64,000 nt of DNA, from assembly GCF_003610535.1 (NCBI RefSeq), contig NZ_RAPN01000004.1, positions 124,001 to 188,000 of the forward strand. The letters are read 5' to 3'. Made by a program: the position numbers and the translations under genes. Positions 13,990 through 22,105 of the stretch are shown here, one piece after another. The notes beneath the pieces were generated by a model. It was given only the letters and a program-made list of their open reading frames with translations, had not been told where the DNA came from and did no database searches. The DNA is from Mangrovibacterium diazotrophicum (lineage in GTDB: Bacteria > Bacteroidota > Bacteroidia > Bacteroidales > Prolixibacteraceae). The stretch's first letter is position 1. The number at the start of each line of letters is the position of its first letter.

Positions 13990-14061
13990 CTCTTTATAAA
14001 CAGAATAAACAGATATAAACAAGAAGAAAAAGAAAATCTGAAAAGAAAAAGAAGGATTTGA

Positions 14062-14600
14062 AAGAAGCCTTCGGGTAGGGGCGTTTCTTCTGAAAGTCCG
14101 ATTGATTTTCCTCGGGGCTAATTGGGAGACATTGGAGACGGAGTTTTTTTGAGATTCTCCTGCGGCCCTATGCCTTCCCTTTCAGTCCGGCATAAAGCCT
14201 CGGCGACAAAGGCGGGATGTTTGGTTTCGCTATCGCTGCACCAACACCCCACCTGTTTTTTTTTCGAACCACGGAGATGGTTGTTTCCGTCAAAGACCAA
14301 AAAGAAAAGTCAATTTAGCCGCCTGGGAATTTGAAAAATCAAGGTCGGGGGCGAGTGTTCAGCCGTTTGTTTTTGTCAGTTGTATTTGATGCGATTTAAT
14401 TTGATCTGAGCAGAACAACCTTGCTTTTTCAACCAGGCAGCATTTTTTTTGCCTTTCTTTTTCTTTTTTTGACTGTTTTTTCTTCTTCTTTTGAAAAATG
14501 GATGTCATTTCAATTGATTCATATTGAGTTGTTTTGACTCTTTTGTTTTTGTTCTTTTCGACCTAGCTTTACAAGAGAGAATACCAATCAGAGCGAAGGG
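14062..14600. other. Gene-free stretch upstream of the mobilization operon
   Basis: No gene is supported. The region has a strongly T-rich tract at about 14440-14495 on the plus strand. Upstream mob regions of mobilizable elements usually hold the transfer origin and promoters, and this is the likely place for them. Confidence 0.35.
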
Positions 14601-14615
14601 GCTTAGCAAGTTTAT

Positions 14616-14635
14616 GGTTTGGTCATACCAAAACC
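14616..14635. promoter_or_regulatory. Candidate transfer origin (oriT) inverted repeat
   Basis: GGTTTGGTCATACCAAAACC contains TTTGGT/CAT/ACCAAA as a perfect inverted repeat, 40 bases before the MobC-like gene. Inverted repeats immediately upstream of relaxosome genes are typical of oriT nick regions. No nick consensus can be assigned from sequence alone. Confidence 0.4.
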
Positions 14636-14674
14636 GGAAAGTCCATCCCGCTGGTCTAAAACGAGAACAAAGCC

Positions 14675-15028
14675 ATGAGTGAAACAACAAGAACAGGACG
14701 CCCCCACAAGCAAAAATCGGAAAAGAGAACTTACCGGATTAACGTCAAGCTGAATACAGGTGAGTACTACCAGTTGAAAGGAAAAGCACGCAGCGCCGGG
14801 ATGAACCTGAGTGAATTTGTTCGCCAGGCAGTTGGGACGGTTGAAGTCAAAGAGCGAGTTAGTCCCGATCTGAATATCCAAATCCGGAAACTAACCGGGA
14901 TGGCCAATAACCTGAACCAGATTGCCAAAAAAGCAAATGCAGGAGGTTACCATGGCGCCAGGGGAGAATACCTGCAACTGGCCGAAGGAATTGATAAGCT
15001 TCTAAGCCAGATCACTCATGATTGCTAA
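14675..15028 (+). CDS. MobC-like relaxosome accessory protein (117 aa)
   Basis: Basic N-terminus with a ribbon-helix-helix pattern (RTYRINVKLNTGEY, then GMNLSEFVRQAV near residue 46) and a C-terminal helical part containing the RKLTGMANNLNQIAKKAN motif typical of MobC-family plasmid mobilization proteins. These bind oriT and help the relaxase open the DNA. It overlaps the relaxase start by 11 bases, as usual for Bacteroidota mob operons. Confidence 0.9.
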   Translation: MSETTRTGRPHKQKSEKRTYRINVKLNTGEYYQLKGKARSAGMNLSEFVRQAVGTVEVKERVSPDLNIQIRKLTGMANNLNQIAKKANAGGYHGARGEYLQLAEGIDKLLSQITHDC

Positions 15029-15926
15029 GATTGTCAAAGGGCAAGATTTCAGCGGGGTGGTCAACTACGTGCTGAATCCTGAAAAGCAGGCAGAGCTTCT
15101 GCAAATTGAAGGACTACGAACCAAGGACCATCAGAGCATCATCGAGAGCTTTCGGATCCAGGCCGGGATGAACAGTCGAATCAAGAGTCCGGTAGGGCAT
15201 ATCTCCCTTGATTTCTCCCCGAAAGATAAACCCACTTTGACCAGCGAAAGAATGCAAGAGATCGCGGACGCTTATAGGAAAGCCATGGAGATTGAAAACA
15301 CGCAGTACCTTTTGGTCAGACATTACGACAAAGAACATCCCCATGTTCACCTTGTGTTTAACCGGGTTGATGATGAAGGAAAGACAATTTCGGATAAGAA
15401 TGATCGCTACCGGAGTGAGAAGATTTGCAAGGAATTGACTCATCAGTTTGGTCTTTATTTCGCAAAGGGAAAAGAACAGGTCAACTCGCACCGGTTAAAG
15501 GAGCCGGATAAAACGAAGTACAGGATTTATGAAGCGTTGAAGATAAGTCTGCCGGGATGCAAAAACTGGGATGAGCTAATCGATAAGCTTAAAGATGTTC
15601 AAATCACTGTTGAATTCAAATTCAGGGGAAAGACATCAGAAGTCCAGGGAGTGACTTTTGCGATGAACGGATACAGCTTCAGCGGATCAAAGGTGGATCG
15701 CCAATTCAGCTTTTCAATGATTACAGCTCAAATGGAAAGCAACCGAAAAATTGAGCTGCAAAACCAAAGAGGTCAAGTGCAACATGGAGGGAACCAGACA
15801 GATGTGCCCGGTAACTATTTAACAAGTTTAATTCGAGCCATAGACAAGCAGAATGAGTGTGAGAGAAGAAAGGAGCGTCAAATCGTTCCTAAGAAAGCCA
15901 AGCGCAGAAAAGGACCGACAATGTAA
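15018..15926 (+). CDS. MOBP-type relaxase / mobilization nuclease (302 aa)
   Basis: The N-terminus MIAKIVKG is followed by VVNYVLN with Tyr17, the likely DNA-nicking residue, and motif III with three metal-binding His (HPHVH, His107, His109 and His111). Length about 300 is normal for Bacteroidota relaxases. The C-terminal part after about 190 is a basic region without motor domains, so this enzyme only nicks and carries DNA. It is co-transcribed with the MobC-like gene and the coiled-coil gene downstream. Confidence 0.92.
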   Translation: MIAKIVKGQDFSGVVNYVLNPEKQAELLQIEGLRTKDHQSIIESFRIQAGMNSRIKSPVGHISLDFSPKDKPTLTSERMQEIADAYRKAMEIENTQYLLVRHYDKEHPHVHLVFNRVDDEGKTISDKNDRYRSEKICKELTHQFGLYFAKGKEQVNSHRLKEPDKTKYRIYEALKISLPGCKNWDELIDKLKDVQITVEFKFRGKTSEVQGVTFAMNGYSFSGSKVDRQFSFSMITAQMESNRKIELQNQRGQVQHGGNQTDVPGNYLTSLIRAIDKQNECERRKERQIVPKKAKRRKGPTM

Positions 15927-15956
15927 AACGAGAAACTTGAAAGCAGAAGAGACGAA

Positions 15957-16418
15957 ATGACAACGAATGCGACAATAAATGAAATGTTTGAGGAGCTGAA
16001 AGAGAAGCTCCAAAAAATAGATGAAAAGATAAGCCATCCGGGAGCGAACGGCTTTACTGAAGATGATGAAAAAGTAAACCAGCTCAGACAAAGTCGACAG
16101 GTCCTTGAACGTATTTTGCAGCGAATAAGCGAGCACCTGAAGATGATAAAGGAAGATAAAAGCGCTTCCGGCTCAACGTTAAAGCAGATGGAGATAAGGT
16201 TGGAGCAGAAGTTGGACAACTTCATAAAAGCAGAACAGCAACAATCGAAATTGAAGATCAGGCGTAGATCGGTTATTCATTTGCTGCTTTTTCTCCTGTT
16301 CTTTATGATAGTCTCAATTGCGATTAATTTTTACCAGGCAGAACGAATCAGTAGGCTAAGAGAGAATATCCGGATGCACGGGATCACTCAGACAAATCAG
16401 GGAGCCAAACCGGGATGA
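15957..16418 (+). CDS. Coiled-coil membrane protein of the mob operon (153 aa)
   Basis: A long N-terminal coiled coil (about residues 5-100, with repeated LKEKLQKIDEKI-type heptads), one transmembrane helix near 108-124 (VIHLLLFLLFFMIVSIAI), and a short basic tail. It is the third gene of the mobilization operon, as in related Bacteroidota elements. It may tether the relaxosome to the membrane or to the helper coupling protein; this is inference from topology. Confidence 0.8.
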   Translation: MTTNATINEMFEELKEKLQKIDEKISHPGANGFTEDDEKVNQLRQSRQVLERILQRISEHLKMIKEDKSASGSTLKQMEIRLEQKLDNFIKAEQQQSKLKIRRRSVIHLLLFLLFFMIVSIAINFYQAERISRLRENIRMHGITQTNQGAKPG

Positions 16419-16568
16419 ACACAGAAAACGAAACAGCTTTTTTATGACGGTGTGTTAGAATAGCCAACTCTGTTTTCAGGAGCGTTGATGAAAGTGTCAA
16501 TTACTATTTGAAGTAGAGGCACCCATTCCACTCAAATCCACCGAAAGTTATTGATCGCTCCCCGGAAC

Positions 16569-16610
16569 AGGCAAGGGTATATGAACTCCGCTAGCGCGTT
16601 TCCCTTGCCT
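16569..16610 (+). terminator. Long hairpin after the mob operon
   Basis: AGGCAAGGG (16569-16577) pairs with CCCTTGCCT (16602-16610), and CGCTAGCG inside the loop is itself palindromic. The 3' side is followed by TTTAT, so it can act as a terminator. Confidence 0.6.
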
Positions 16611-16634
16611 TTATCCGTGCCAGCTCAATGGTAC

Positions 16635-16654
16635 TAAACTCAGATTTGAGTTTA
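16635..16654. promoter_or_regulatory. Inverted repeat before the RadC-like gene
   Basis: TAAACTCA/GATT/TGAGTTTA is a perfect 8-bp inverted repeat 50 bp upstream of the RadC-like gene. It may be an operator or part of a promoter region. The neighbouring 16419-16568 stretch has no gene that I can see. Confidence 0.4.
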
Positions 16655-16703
16655 ACCGGCGAGCCAGTAGCCAACACAAAACCCAAGGGCATGGGTAAAT
16701 AGA

Positions 16704-17162
16704 ATGAATAGAAATACGATTTTTACAAGTAAGATCGCAGAAATTAAAATCAGTTATTCTCACCGCGTCGATCCAAAACAGCAGTTGCAAATTACTTCGT
16801 CAGGAGATGTTTATTCTGCAGTTGTTGATGGATGGCCTGATCTAGATTACCGGGAAAGTTTTGCAGTGCTGTATCTCTCGCGAGCCAATCGTCTTCTGGG
16901 TTTAAATTGGATTTCCCAGGGCGGTTGTGCAGGGACTGTTGTTGATGTAAAGATTGTTCTCCAGGGAGCTTTAAAAGCAAATGCAAGTGCTATCATTTGT
17001 GTCCATAATCATCCTTCCGCAAACTTAAAATCAAGCCAGGAAGACCGGAAGATAACTTCCAAACTCAAAGAAGCCTGTAAAGTGATTGATATCTTATTTC
17101 TCGATCACTTGATTATTTCATCCTTTGAATATTATAGCATGGCAGACAATGGAGAGATATAA
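16704..17162 (+). CDS. RadC-like JAB-domain protein (152 aa)
   Basis: The JAMM metalloprotease-like motif is present: Glu51, then HNHPS at 101-105 and Asp114. This is the common RadC/JAB domain found in mobile elements and toxin loci. Its N-terminal helix-hairpin-helix part, present in chromosomal RadC, is missing. It stands alone between two hairpins and ends three bases before a strong terminator. The role in the element is unknown. Confidence 0.88.
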   Translation: MNRNTIFTSKIAEIKISYSHRVDPKQQLQITSSGDVYSAVVDGWPDLDYRESFAVLYLSRANRLLGLNWISQGGCAGTVVDVKIVLQGALKANASAIICVHNHPSANLKSSQEDRKITSKLKEACKVIDILFLDHLIISSFEYYSMADNGEI

Positions 17163-17164
17163 GA

Positions 17165-17187
17165 AAAGCCCAAATCGGGCTTTTTTT
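17165..17187 (+). terminator. Intrinsic terminator after the RadC-like gene
   Basis: AAAGCCC/AAATC/GGGCTTT (17165-17183) followed by a T-run. Strong and close to the stop codon. Confidence 0.85.
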
Positions 17188-17310
17188 GTTCGTTTAGCGG
17201 CGGAAAGTATTTCTCTGTCTTAGGGGGCTGTCAATTTGTATTCCGGATGATTTTTATTTCGAACTGTCTTGGAAGACCTGTCAAATAGATAACGAAAATG
17301 TGTCAGCTTG

Positions 17311-18540
17311 TTATTTGTTCTCCATAAGTCTTTGTCCTAACAGTCCCATATCTTCCGAGATCTTATGGTCTAAAATCTTCGCATAGATTTGCGTTGTTTT
17401 TAAAGAAGTATGTCCCATTACTTTCGAGACCGTTTCAATAGGTACACCATTATTCAGGGTAACAGTCGTGGCAAAGGTGTGACGAGCAATATGGAAAGTT
17501 AGGTTCTTGTTGATATTGCATAGATCTGCAATCTCCTTAAGATAGCTGTTCACTTTTTGGTTGGAGATTAAGGGAAACACTTTACCCCGGGTTAGGGCTT
17601 TGGGATGGTCCTGGTACTTTCGGATGATTTCCAGTGCCTTCGGCAGCAGTGGTATTTTTAGAGAGGTGTCTGTTTTCTGCCGTTTTGATATAATCCATTT
17701 ATTCCCGTCCATACCTACCTGTATTTCGTGTGGACATAGATTGCTGGCGTCTGTATAGGATAAGCCAGTGTAGCAACCGAATATAAACATGTCCTGTACC
17801 TGACGCAGGCGCTCAATTTTGAACGTTTTGTTTTCAATCGCTTGTAATTCCTTTTCTGAGAGGAAGCCTCGTTCTGATCGTTTGAATTTTAGTTTATAGT
17901 TCTCAAACGGGTTTTGCTTTAGCCATCCCAGCTTGATGCCCCAGGAGGTCATTTTGCGGAATCGCTCCATGTGTTTCATCACCCCGTTGTTGTCCAGCGG
18001 TCGTTGGTGATCCATTGGTTGGAAATCCCGAAGGAAGAACTCAAAATCGGTGACAAATTTGAAGTTTAACTTGATCAGGTCTACATCGCTTTTACGGAAT
18101 TGCTTTTTGACAAAGCGTTCCAGGTAGCGTTTTGTCGTGAAATAGTTTTTCAGAGTGCCGGGGGCCAGTGTTGTGGCTTGGGTCGTGTTATGGTACTCGA
18201 CCAGTTCCAATAATGAATGTGAATCGATTGATTCTCCAAGGAAGAGAGATTTGATTTTATCCGGGGTTATGTCCTCTTTATTAATTTGGAGTTCCCGATA
18301 AGCATCTGTGATCTGGGAACGAATAAGTTCCAGGTAGCTGTTGAACTTTCTGGCTTCTGCTCCATTGCCTTTTAAAACACCTTTTGAAAGGTTCCAATCG
18401 TTGACGAGGGCAGTCTTTTTCAACGATATTTCAATTCTTTTCGTGTTAACGGTGATTCTTGCGTAGACCAGCCCGCTTTCTTTGTCGTTCTTTAAAGTTC
18501 TTAAAATGAATCGAATGCCGAATGTGTGAGTTGTTTTCAT
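17311..18540 (-). CDS. Tyrosine recombinase (integrase) with Ser in place of the first Arg (409 aa)
   Basis: Bacteroidota-type phage-integrase with N-terminal arm-binding part, SAM-like core-binding domain (about 105-205), and catalytic domain. HxxR is at residues 350-353 (HIAR), His377 in MGHTS, and the nucleophile Tyr386 in TQIYAKI. The first catalytic Arg is replaced by Ser in TGLSYTD (about residue 261), as in IntDOT-type integrases of Bacteroides conjugative transposons. I chose the ATG at 18540, since an upstream ATG 63 bases earlier gives an atypical leader. It reads away from the mob genes and lies beside tRNA-Pro. Confidence 0.9.
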   Translation of the reverse strand: MKTTHTFGIRFILRTLKNDKESGLVYARITVNTKRIEISLKKTALVNDWNLSKGVLKGNGAEARKFNSYLELIRSQITDAYRELQINKEDITPDKIKSLFLGESIDSHSLLELVEYHNTTQATTLAPGTLKNYFTTKRYLERFVKKQFRKSDVDLIKLNFKFVTDFEFFLRDFQPMDHQRPLDNNGVMKHMERFRKMTSWGIKLGWLKQNPFENYKLKFKRSERGFLSEKELQAIENKTFKIERLRQVQDMFIFGCYTGLSYTDASNLCPHEIQVGMDGNKWIISKRQKTDTSLKIPLLPKALEIIRKYQDHPKALTRGKVFPLISNQKVNSYLKEIADLCNINKNLTFHIARHTFATTVTLNNGVPIETVSKVMGHTSLKTTQIYAKILDHKISEDMGLLGQRLMENK

Positions 18541-18607
18541 AGTCAAATAATTTTTAAAATGATTTGAATTGTTTTTGGAGCAACTCATTGTGTAAATAGT
18601 CAAAAAG

Positions 18608-18755
18608 ACTCACCGGAATAAGTCAAAACGGAGCAAATTATACGGAAATAATTACAAAAATAGAGCTTTGTAATTCATTGTATATTCGGTGATTAGGTGC
18701 TTCTGGTGAGTTCAAAGGTAAACTAAATTTGAACTCACCGTTTAACTCACCAGAA
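18608..18755. promoter_or_regulatory. Repeats next to the recombinase, likely attachment-region arm sites
   Basis: The heptamer ACTCACC or its complement occurs at 18608-18614, 18704-18711, 18733-18739 and 18746-18752. TTCTGGTGAGTT (18701-18712) pairs with AACTCACCAGAA (18744-18755), and GGTGAGTTCAAA (18705-18716) with TTTGAACTCACC (18728-18739). This dense set beside an integrase gene is typical of arm-type sites. It also covers the integrase promoter, suggesting autoregulation. Confidence 0.6.
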
Positions 18756-18796
18756 ACTTGATATTATTTGATATAAACTGACTATGCTAAAAACAA

Positions 18797-18834
18797 AAAA
18801 GCCTGTAAATCATATGACTTACAGGCTTTTAGTT
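18797..18834 (-). terminator. Bidirectional terminator downstream of the tRNA genes
   Basis: AAAAGCCTGTAA (18797-18808) and TTACAGGCTTTT (18819-18830), with the palindrome TCATATGA between them, form a long hairpin with A- and T-runs on both sides. It lies 24 bp downstream of tRNA-Pro on the minus strand. Confidence 0.85.
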
Positions 18835-18854
18835 TTCTTTAGTTTACTAATCTG

Positions 18855-18930
18855 TCGGGATACCAGGATTCGAACCTGGGACCCCCTGCTCCCAAAGCAG
18901 GTGCGCTAGCCGGACTGCGCTACATCCCGA
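18855..18930 (-). tRNA. tRNA-Pro (anticodon UGG)
   Basis: A complete cloverleaf on the minus strand, acceptor TCGGGAT/ATCCCGA, anticodon stem-loop CCTGC/TTTGGGA/GCAGG with anticodon TGG, T-loop TTCGAAT. CCA is not encoded. The 3' end faces the recombinase gene, making it the probable integration target. Confidence 0.95.
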
Positions 18931-18942
18931 TTTTATTTTAAC

Positions 18943-19030
<88 letters not shown>

Positions 19031-19107
19031 GTTGAAGCAGCTAATCTCTCGCTATCTTTTCTCAATATGTTTGGCTACTGTCTCTGTAGCTCCTCTGAAC
19101 GTGCGTG

Positions 19108-19139
19108 CAAATATAGAACTACTTTTTACTTCTGCAAAA
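19108..19139 (-). promoter_or_regulatory. Promoter of the tRNA-Ser/tRNA-Pro operon
   Basis: On the minus strand TTTTG (19135-19139), 19 bp spacer, TATATTTG (19108-19115). This is an exact match to the Bacteroidota consensus and lies 77 bp upstream of tRNA-Ser. Confidence 0.85.
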
Positions 19140-19592
19140 CAATTAATGCAAAAAAATAGCTCTTTTTTTGAATGTTTTTGGTGATGTGCTGAGTTTCAGA
19201 ATGAAAGGTGTAAAAAGAATTTTCAAGGCATTTCTACGCCAAAAAATGGGGAAGGTTTTGCGCTGAAAGCCGCGGCCTGTCAGATGTTGTTCTAAATCAA
19301 TTACATATTATTCCGATGTTGTAAAAACAGCGATTTTGCTTGGAGTAAATGGCTTTTGCTTCTATCTTTGAATTCAGAAAACGTTCTAAACAAAGATATT
19401 TCCGCATTAATTCACAATTGGCAAATTCAACAGTTTACATTAAACCGAGAAAGCTTTTGGAATGTAAAGACAGGCCTTGTAGTCCCGATAAATATCGGGG
19501 TGAGTAGTTTACTACCGGTGGAAGTCTGAGCGTTTCGGCACTCAAATCCTGTTATTCAGGGATTTTGCGCAATCGAATTGGTGCGGATTTTT
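19140..19592. other. Intergenic stretch with short repeats, no gene
   Basis: No gene is visible. CCCGAT/AAAT/ATCGGG (19484-19499) is a short palindrome of a REP-like kind. TATCTTTG near 19364 resembles a -7 box but leads to no gene on that strand. AAATCCTG/TTATT/CAGGGATTT (19544-19565) is a weak hairpin after lnt on the minus strand. Confidence 0.4.
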
Positions 19593-21185
19593 TTATTTCC
19601 GTTTTCGAATTCGCGACTGGGCCAGGTAAAAAAGAAGCAGAAGGCTGGCTGTAAAAGCCGAAATACGCCCCAAGTAATCACCATACTGCACATAGAAAGT
19701 TAATTTTTGATTGGACTGGATCTGTCCACGGATCCCGGTTTCCCGACACCAGGCTGTTTTCTCCGTTATATCTCCACGTTGATTAATAAGTGCTGATAAA
19801 CCCGTATTTGCTGATCGGGCAACGCTTCTTCGTGTTTCTATGGCGCGGATTCGGGCCACATCCAAATGCTGGCGATAACCCGATGATCGCTGCAGCCAGC
19901 CATCGTTTGTAATAATAAGAAGGAAATCGGCTCCTTTTCGGATAAATTCAGTTAGATACTGGCCAAACATCGACTCGAAGCAAATGACCGGAGCAACGGT
20001 GTAATCCGAGTGAAAAACGGAAGGCTCGGATTGTGAGCCCAAACTTCCGGCAGTTCCGCCAAGATCGAGGCTGTGGTTTTTCATGAAATTCAGGTAATGC
20101 TGAAAAGGCATCTTTTCAACTCCTGCAACCAAGATGCTTTTGTGGTAGACCTGAACGCCGAAACTATCAATTTGAAGCGCAGAGTTATAAAGCATGTACC
20201 ATTGGTTTTGTAGCTCATCGTAACGAGCGGCATCGGGTAGGGGAGCACCAGCTTCACAATTTTTTCGGGTCATGGCGCCCAGGATAAACTTGAGGTTTTG
20301 TTGATGCCTTGCTCTTGCCATGAACGGTTTGATAAAGGGATTGTCCTTCCAGCTACTATCTTCAGAAATTTCAGGTAGGCAGGTTTCGGGGCCTACTACA
20401 AATTCTGTTTGTGGCGTAACCAGTGAGTCGCTTAAATGTAACAGACGATCGAGCTGCTGTTCGGGCGAAAGTCCGGAAAACTTCTCCGTAAACGGATCAA
20501 CATTGGGCTGAAGCAAGACGAACTCCACCTTCTTACCTCCTTCGTTGTAATTATTATATAGGTTTAGTGACCAGAAAACAGGGATGAACACGACCAGCAG
20601 CCACATTGTTAGCCTGCCAATGACAGCGATTCCATTTCGGGATTTCAGTTTCTTCCAAATTGAAAAGACCAAAAGATTGGATATTAGGATCCACAAGGTT
20701 CCGCCTAGCATTCCGCTATACTCGTACCATTGTATTATCTTGTTTTGGCTGGCCAAACCGTTTCCCAGGCACAGCCACGGCCATTCAATTTCCCAGCGAT
20801 GATGAAAATATTCGAAACTAAGCCAGCCCGAGATCAAAATGAGGTAGCCCAGTGTTTTCCCGAACTTCTGTTTCATTCGGTGAAAGATCCACCAAACGAA
20901 GGCCATGCACATGGCATTCATGATTGAGAGAAACAGGAAGCCCCAGACTGTAATTTTTACAACCCACCAAATGGTAAACAGGTGCCAGAGCCAAAAGCCG
21001 AGAAACGAGTAGTTAAATATGAGGTAAGGATTGTCCGGTACTTTTGCCGACAATTCGTCTTCGAGCAGCAGAACGGGGAACAAAGCAACCAACAGAATCC
21101 AGGCCGGAAGCCAGCCCAGCCAGGGCAGACTTAGCAGGAATGCGGCAGAGAAAGCATAAAGACTATACTTTAAGCCTTGTTTCAT
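19593..21185 (-). CDS. lnt: Apolipoprotein N-acyltransferase (530 aa)
   Basis: Inner-membrane enzyme that adds the third acyl chain to lipoproteins. About six hydrophobic segments in the first about 215 residues are followed by a periplasmic nitrilase domain with the catalytic Glu (GPETCLPE), Lys (SILVAGVEK) and Cys (VICFESMFG), then a C-terminal membrane helix. Length is normal. It overlaps the upstream phosphoesterase gene by four bases, so they share an operon. The many lipoproteins encoded around here are its substrates. Confidence 0.95.
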   Translation of the reverse strand: MKQGLKYSLYAFSAAFLLSLPWLGWLPAWILLVALFPVLLLEDELSAKVPDNPYLIFNYSFLGFWLWHLFTIWWVVKITVWGFLFLSIMNAMCMAFVWWIFHRMKQKFGKTLGYLILISGWLSFEYFHHRWEIEWPWLCLGNGLASQNKIIQWYEYSGMLGGTLWILISNLLVFSIWKKLKSRNGIAVIGRLTMWLLVVFIPVFWSLNLYNNYNEGGKKVEFVLLQPNVDPFTEKFSGLSPEQQLDRLLHLSDSLVTPQTEFVVGPETCLPEISEDSSWKDNPFIKPFMARARHQQNLKFILGAMTRKNCEAGAPLPDAARYDELQNQWYMLYNSALQIDSFGVQVYHKSILVAGVEKMPFQHYLNFMKNHSLDLGGTAGSLGSQSEPSVFHSDYTVAPVICFESMFGQYLTEFIRKGADFLLIITNDGWLQRSSGYRQHLDVARIRAIETRRSVARSANTGLSALINQRGDITEKTAWCRETGIRGQIQSNQKLTFYVQYGDYLGRISAFTASLLLLFYLAQSRIRKRK

Positions 21186-22105
21186 ACGTGATTGTATGTT
21201 GATTGACTAAGAGCGAGTGGTGATCCGCTTCCTGATTTATCGAATATCAAATCGATTCGCCCTAACACTAATCCGCGGTATCCAACCTGATTGATTCGTA
21301 CCTGGTTGCCAAGCGCATTCTTCAGTTCGATTGGTTTTTCGAGGAAGGTGTGTGTGTGCCCTCCTAAAATCAGGTCGGTGTAGCTGGTTTTGGGTGCAAG
21401 TGTCATATCCGATATTTTGTCGTTTTTGTATTGCAGTCCCAGGTGAGAGAGACAGACAACAAGGTCGCATTGCTTCTCCAGTTTCAGGTAGGATTCCATT
21501 TCAAGCGCTGTCTCCACCGGATCGTTGTATACGGTTCCTTCGTAGTTCTTTTTATTGACAATGCCCTTCAATTCAATACCCAAACCGTACACCCCGATTT
21601 TGATCCCGCTTTTCCGAAAAACAACGAAGCGGTTGAAACGGTCGTAGAGCTTGGTTTGCGAGAAGTCGTAATTGCTGTTTACAAAGGGGAATTTGGCGTA
21701 GTCGAGTGCCCGGTTCAACGCATCTAGCCCGTTGTCGAACTCATGATTTCCTAAAGTAGAGGCATCGTATCCCATTTCCGACATCACTTTCAGAATCAAT
21801 TCGCCTTTGTAAAAGTTAAAATAAGGCGTTCCCTGGAAGCTGTCGCCGGAATCGAGTAGCAGCACATTTTCTTCCTGGCTTCTGATTTGGTTGATGAAAC
21901 CTGAAAGACGCGCCAATCCACCGCGGCCTGCATAGTTGGGATCATCTGCCGAAACCGGATCGATTTGGCAGTGAACGTCGTTCGTATGCAGAATGGTCAG
22001 TTTCAGTAAGTCGTTTTTCGCCAAAGCCAATTCGGGCAAGTTGGTCAATGCCAATCCAGCAGAGGCAGCGGTTAGTCGTTTCAAAAATTTGCGTCTGTTA
22101 CTCAT
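21182..22105 (-). CDS. Metallophosphoesterase, N-terminal half of 5'-nucleotidase family, Tat-exported (307 aa)
   Basis: A twin-arginine signal (SNRRKFLKRL, residues 2-11) precedes a metallophosphoesterase domain with LHTNDVH, LLDSGDSF, LGNHEFD, and GGHTHTF motifs that bind two metals. The usual C-terminal nucleotide-binding domain is absent here but is encoded by the adjacent upstream gene. I chose ATG 22105, which fits the Tat signal; a start 69 bases earlier would add an atypical leader. The overlap with the upstream gene is eight bases. Confidence 0.9.
   Translation of the reverse strand: MSNRRKFLKRLTAASAGLALTNLPELALAKNDLLKLTILHTNDVHCQIDPVSADDPNYAGRGGLARLSGFINQIRSQEENVLLLDSGDSFQGTPYFNFYKGELILKVMSEMGYDASTLGNHEFDNGLDALNRALDYAKFPFVNSNYDFSQTKLYDRFNRFVVFRKSGIKIGVYGLGIELKGIVNKKNYEGTVYNDPVETALEMESYLKLEKQCDLVVCLSHLGLQYKNDKISDMTLAPKTSYTDLILGGHTHTFLEKPIELKNALGNQVRINQVGYRGLVLGRIDLIFDKSGSGSPLALSQSTYNHV

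Larger units (their letters stand above)
8320..18850. mobile_element. Probable integrative mobilizable element between the cassette array and tRNA-Pro
   Basis: This stretch carries a MobC-like/relaxase/coiled-coil operon, a RadC-like protein, an XRE regulator and, at the right end, a Bacteroidota-type tyrosine recombinase facing away from the rest. The recombinase gene and flanking inverted repeats lie next to the 3' end of a tRNA-Pro gene, a common target. No conjugation (type IV secretion) genes are present, so transfer would need a helper. The left limit is uncertain; TCGGGATA at 8328-8335 repeats the tRNA-Pro 3' end, which is only eight bases. Ends are approximate. Confidence 0.6.

Noticed and set aside
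13698-14022. Minus-strand open frames over the GATAC tract
   Set aside because: They arise because the repeat unit lacks stop codons; translations are low-complexity.
14118-14334. Two opposed open frames before the mob operon
   Set aside because: Overlap each other on opposite strands, lack features, and lie in the probable transfer-origin region.
17311-18540. The recombinase as the integron integrase for the cassette array
   Set aside because: It is at the wrong end, has Ser in place of the first Arg, and is of the mobile-element type. An IntI protein would be expected left of the window.
19350-19372. TATCTTTG -7 box on the plus strand between tRNA-Ser and lnt
   Set aside because: No gene follows on that strand before the end of lnt on the other strand.
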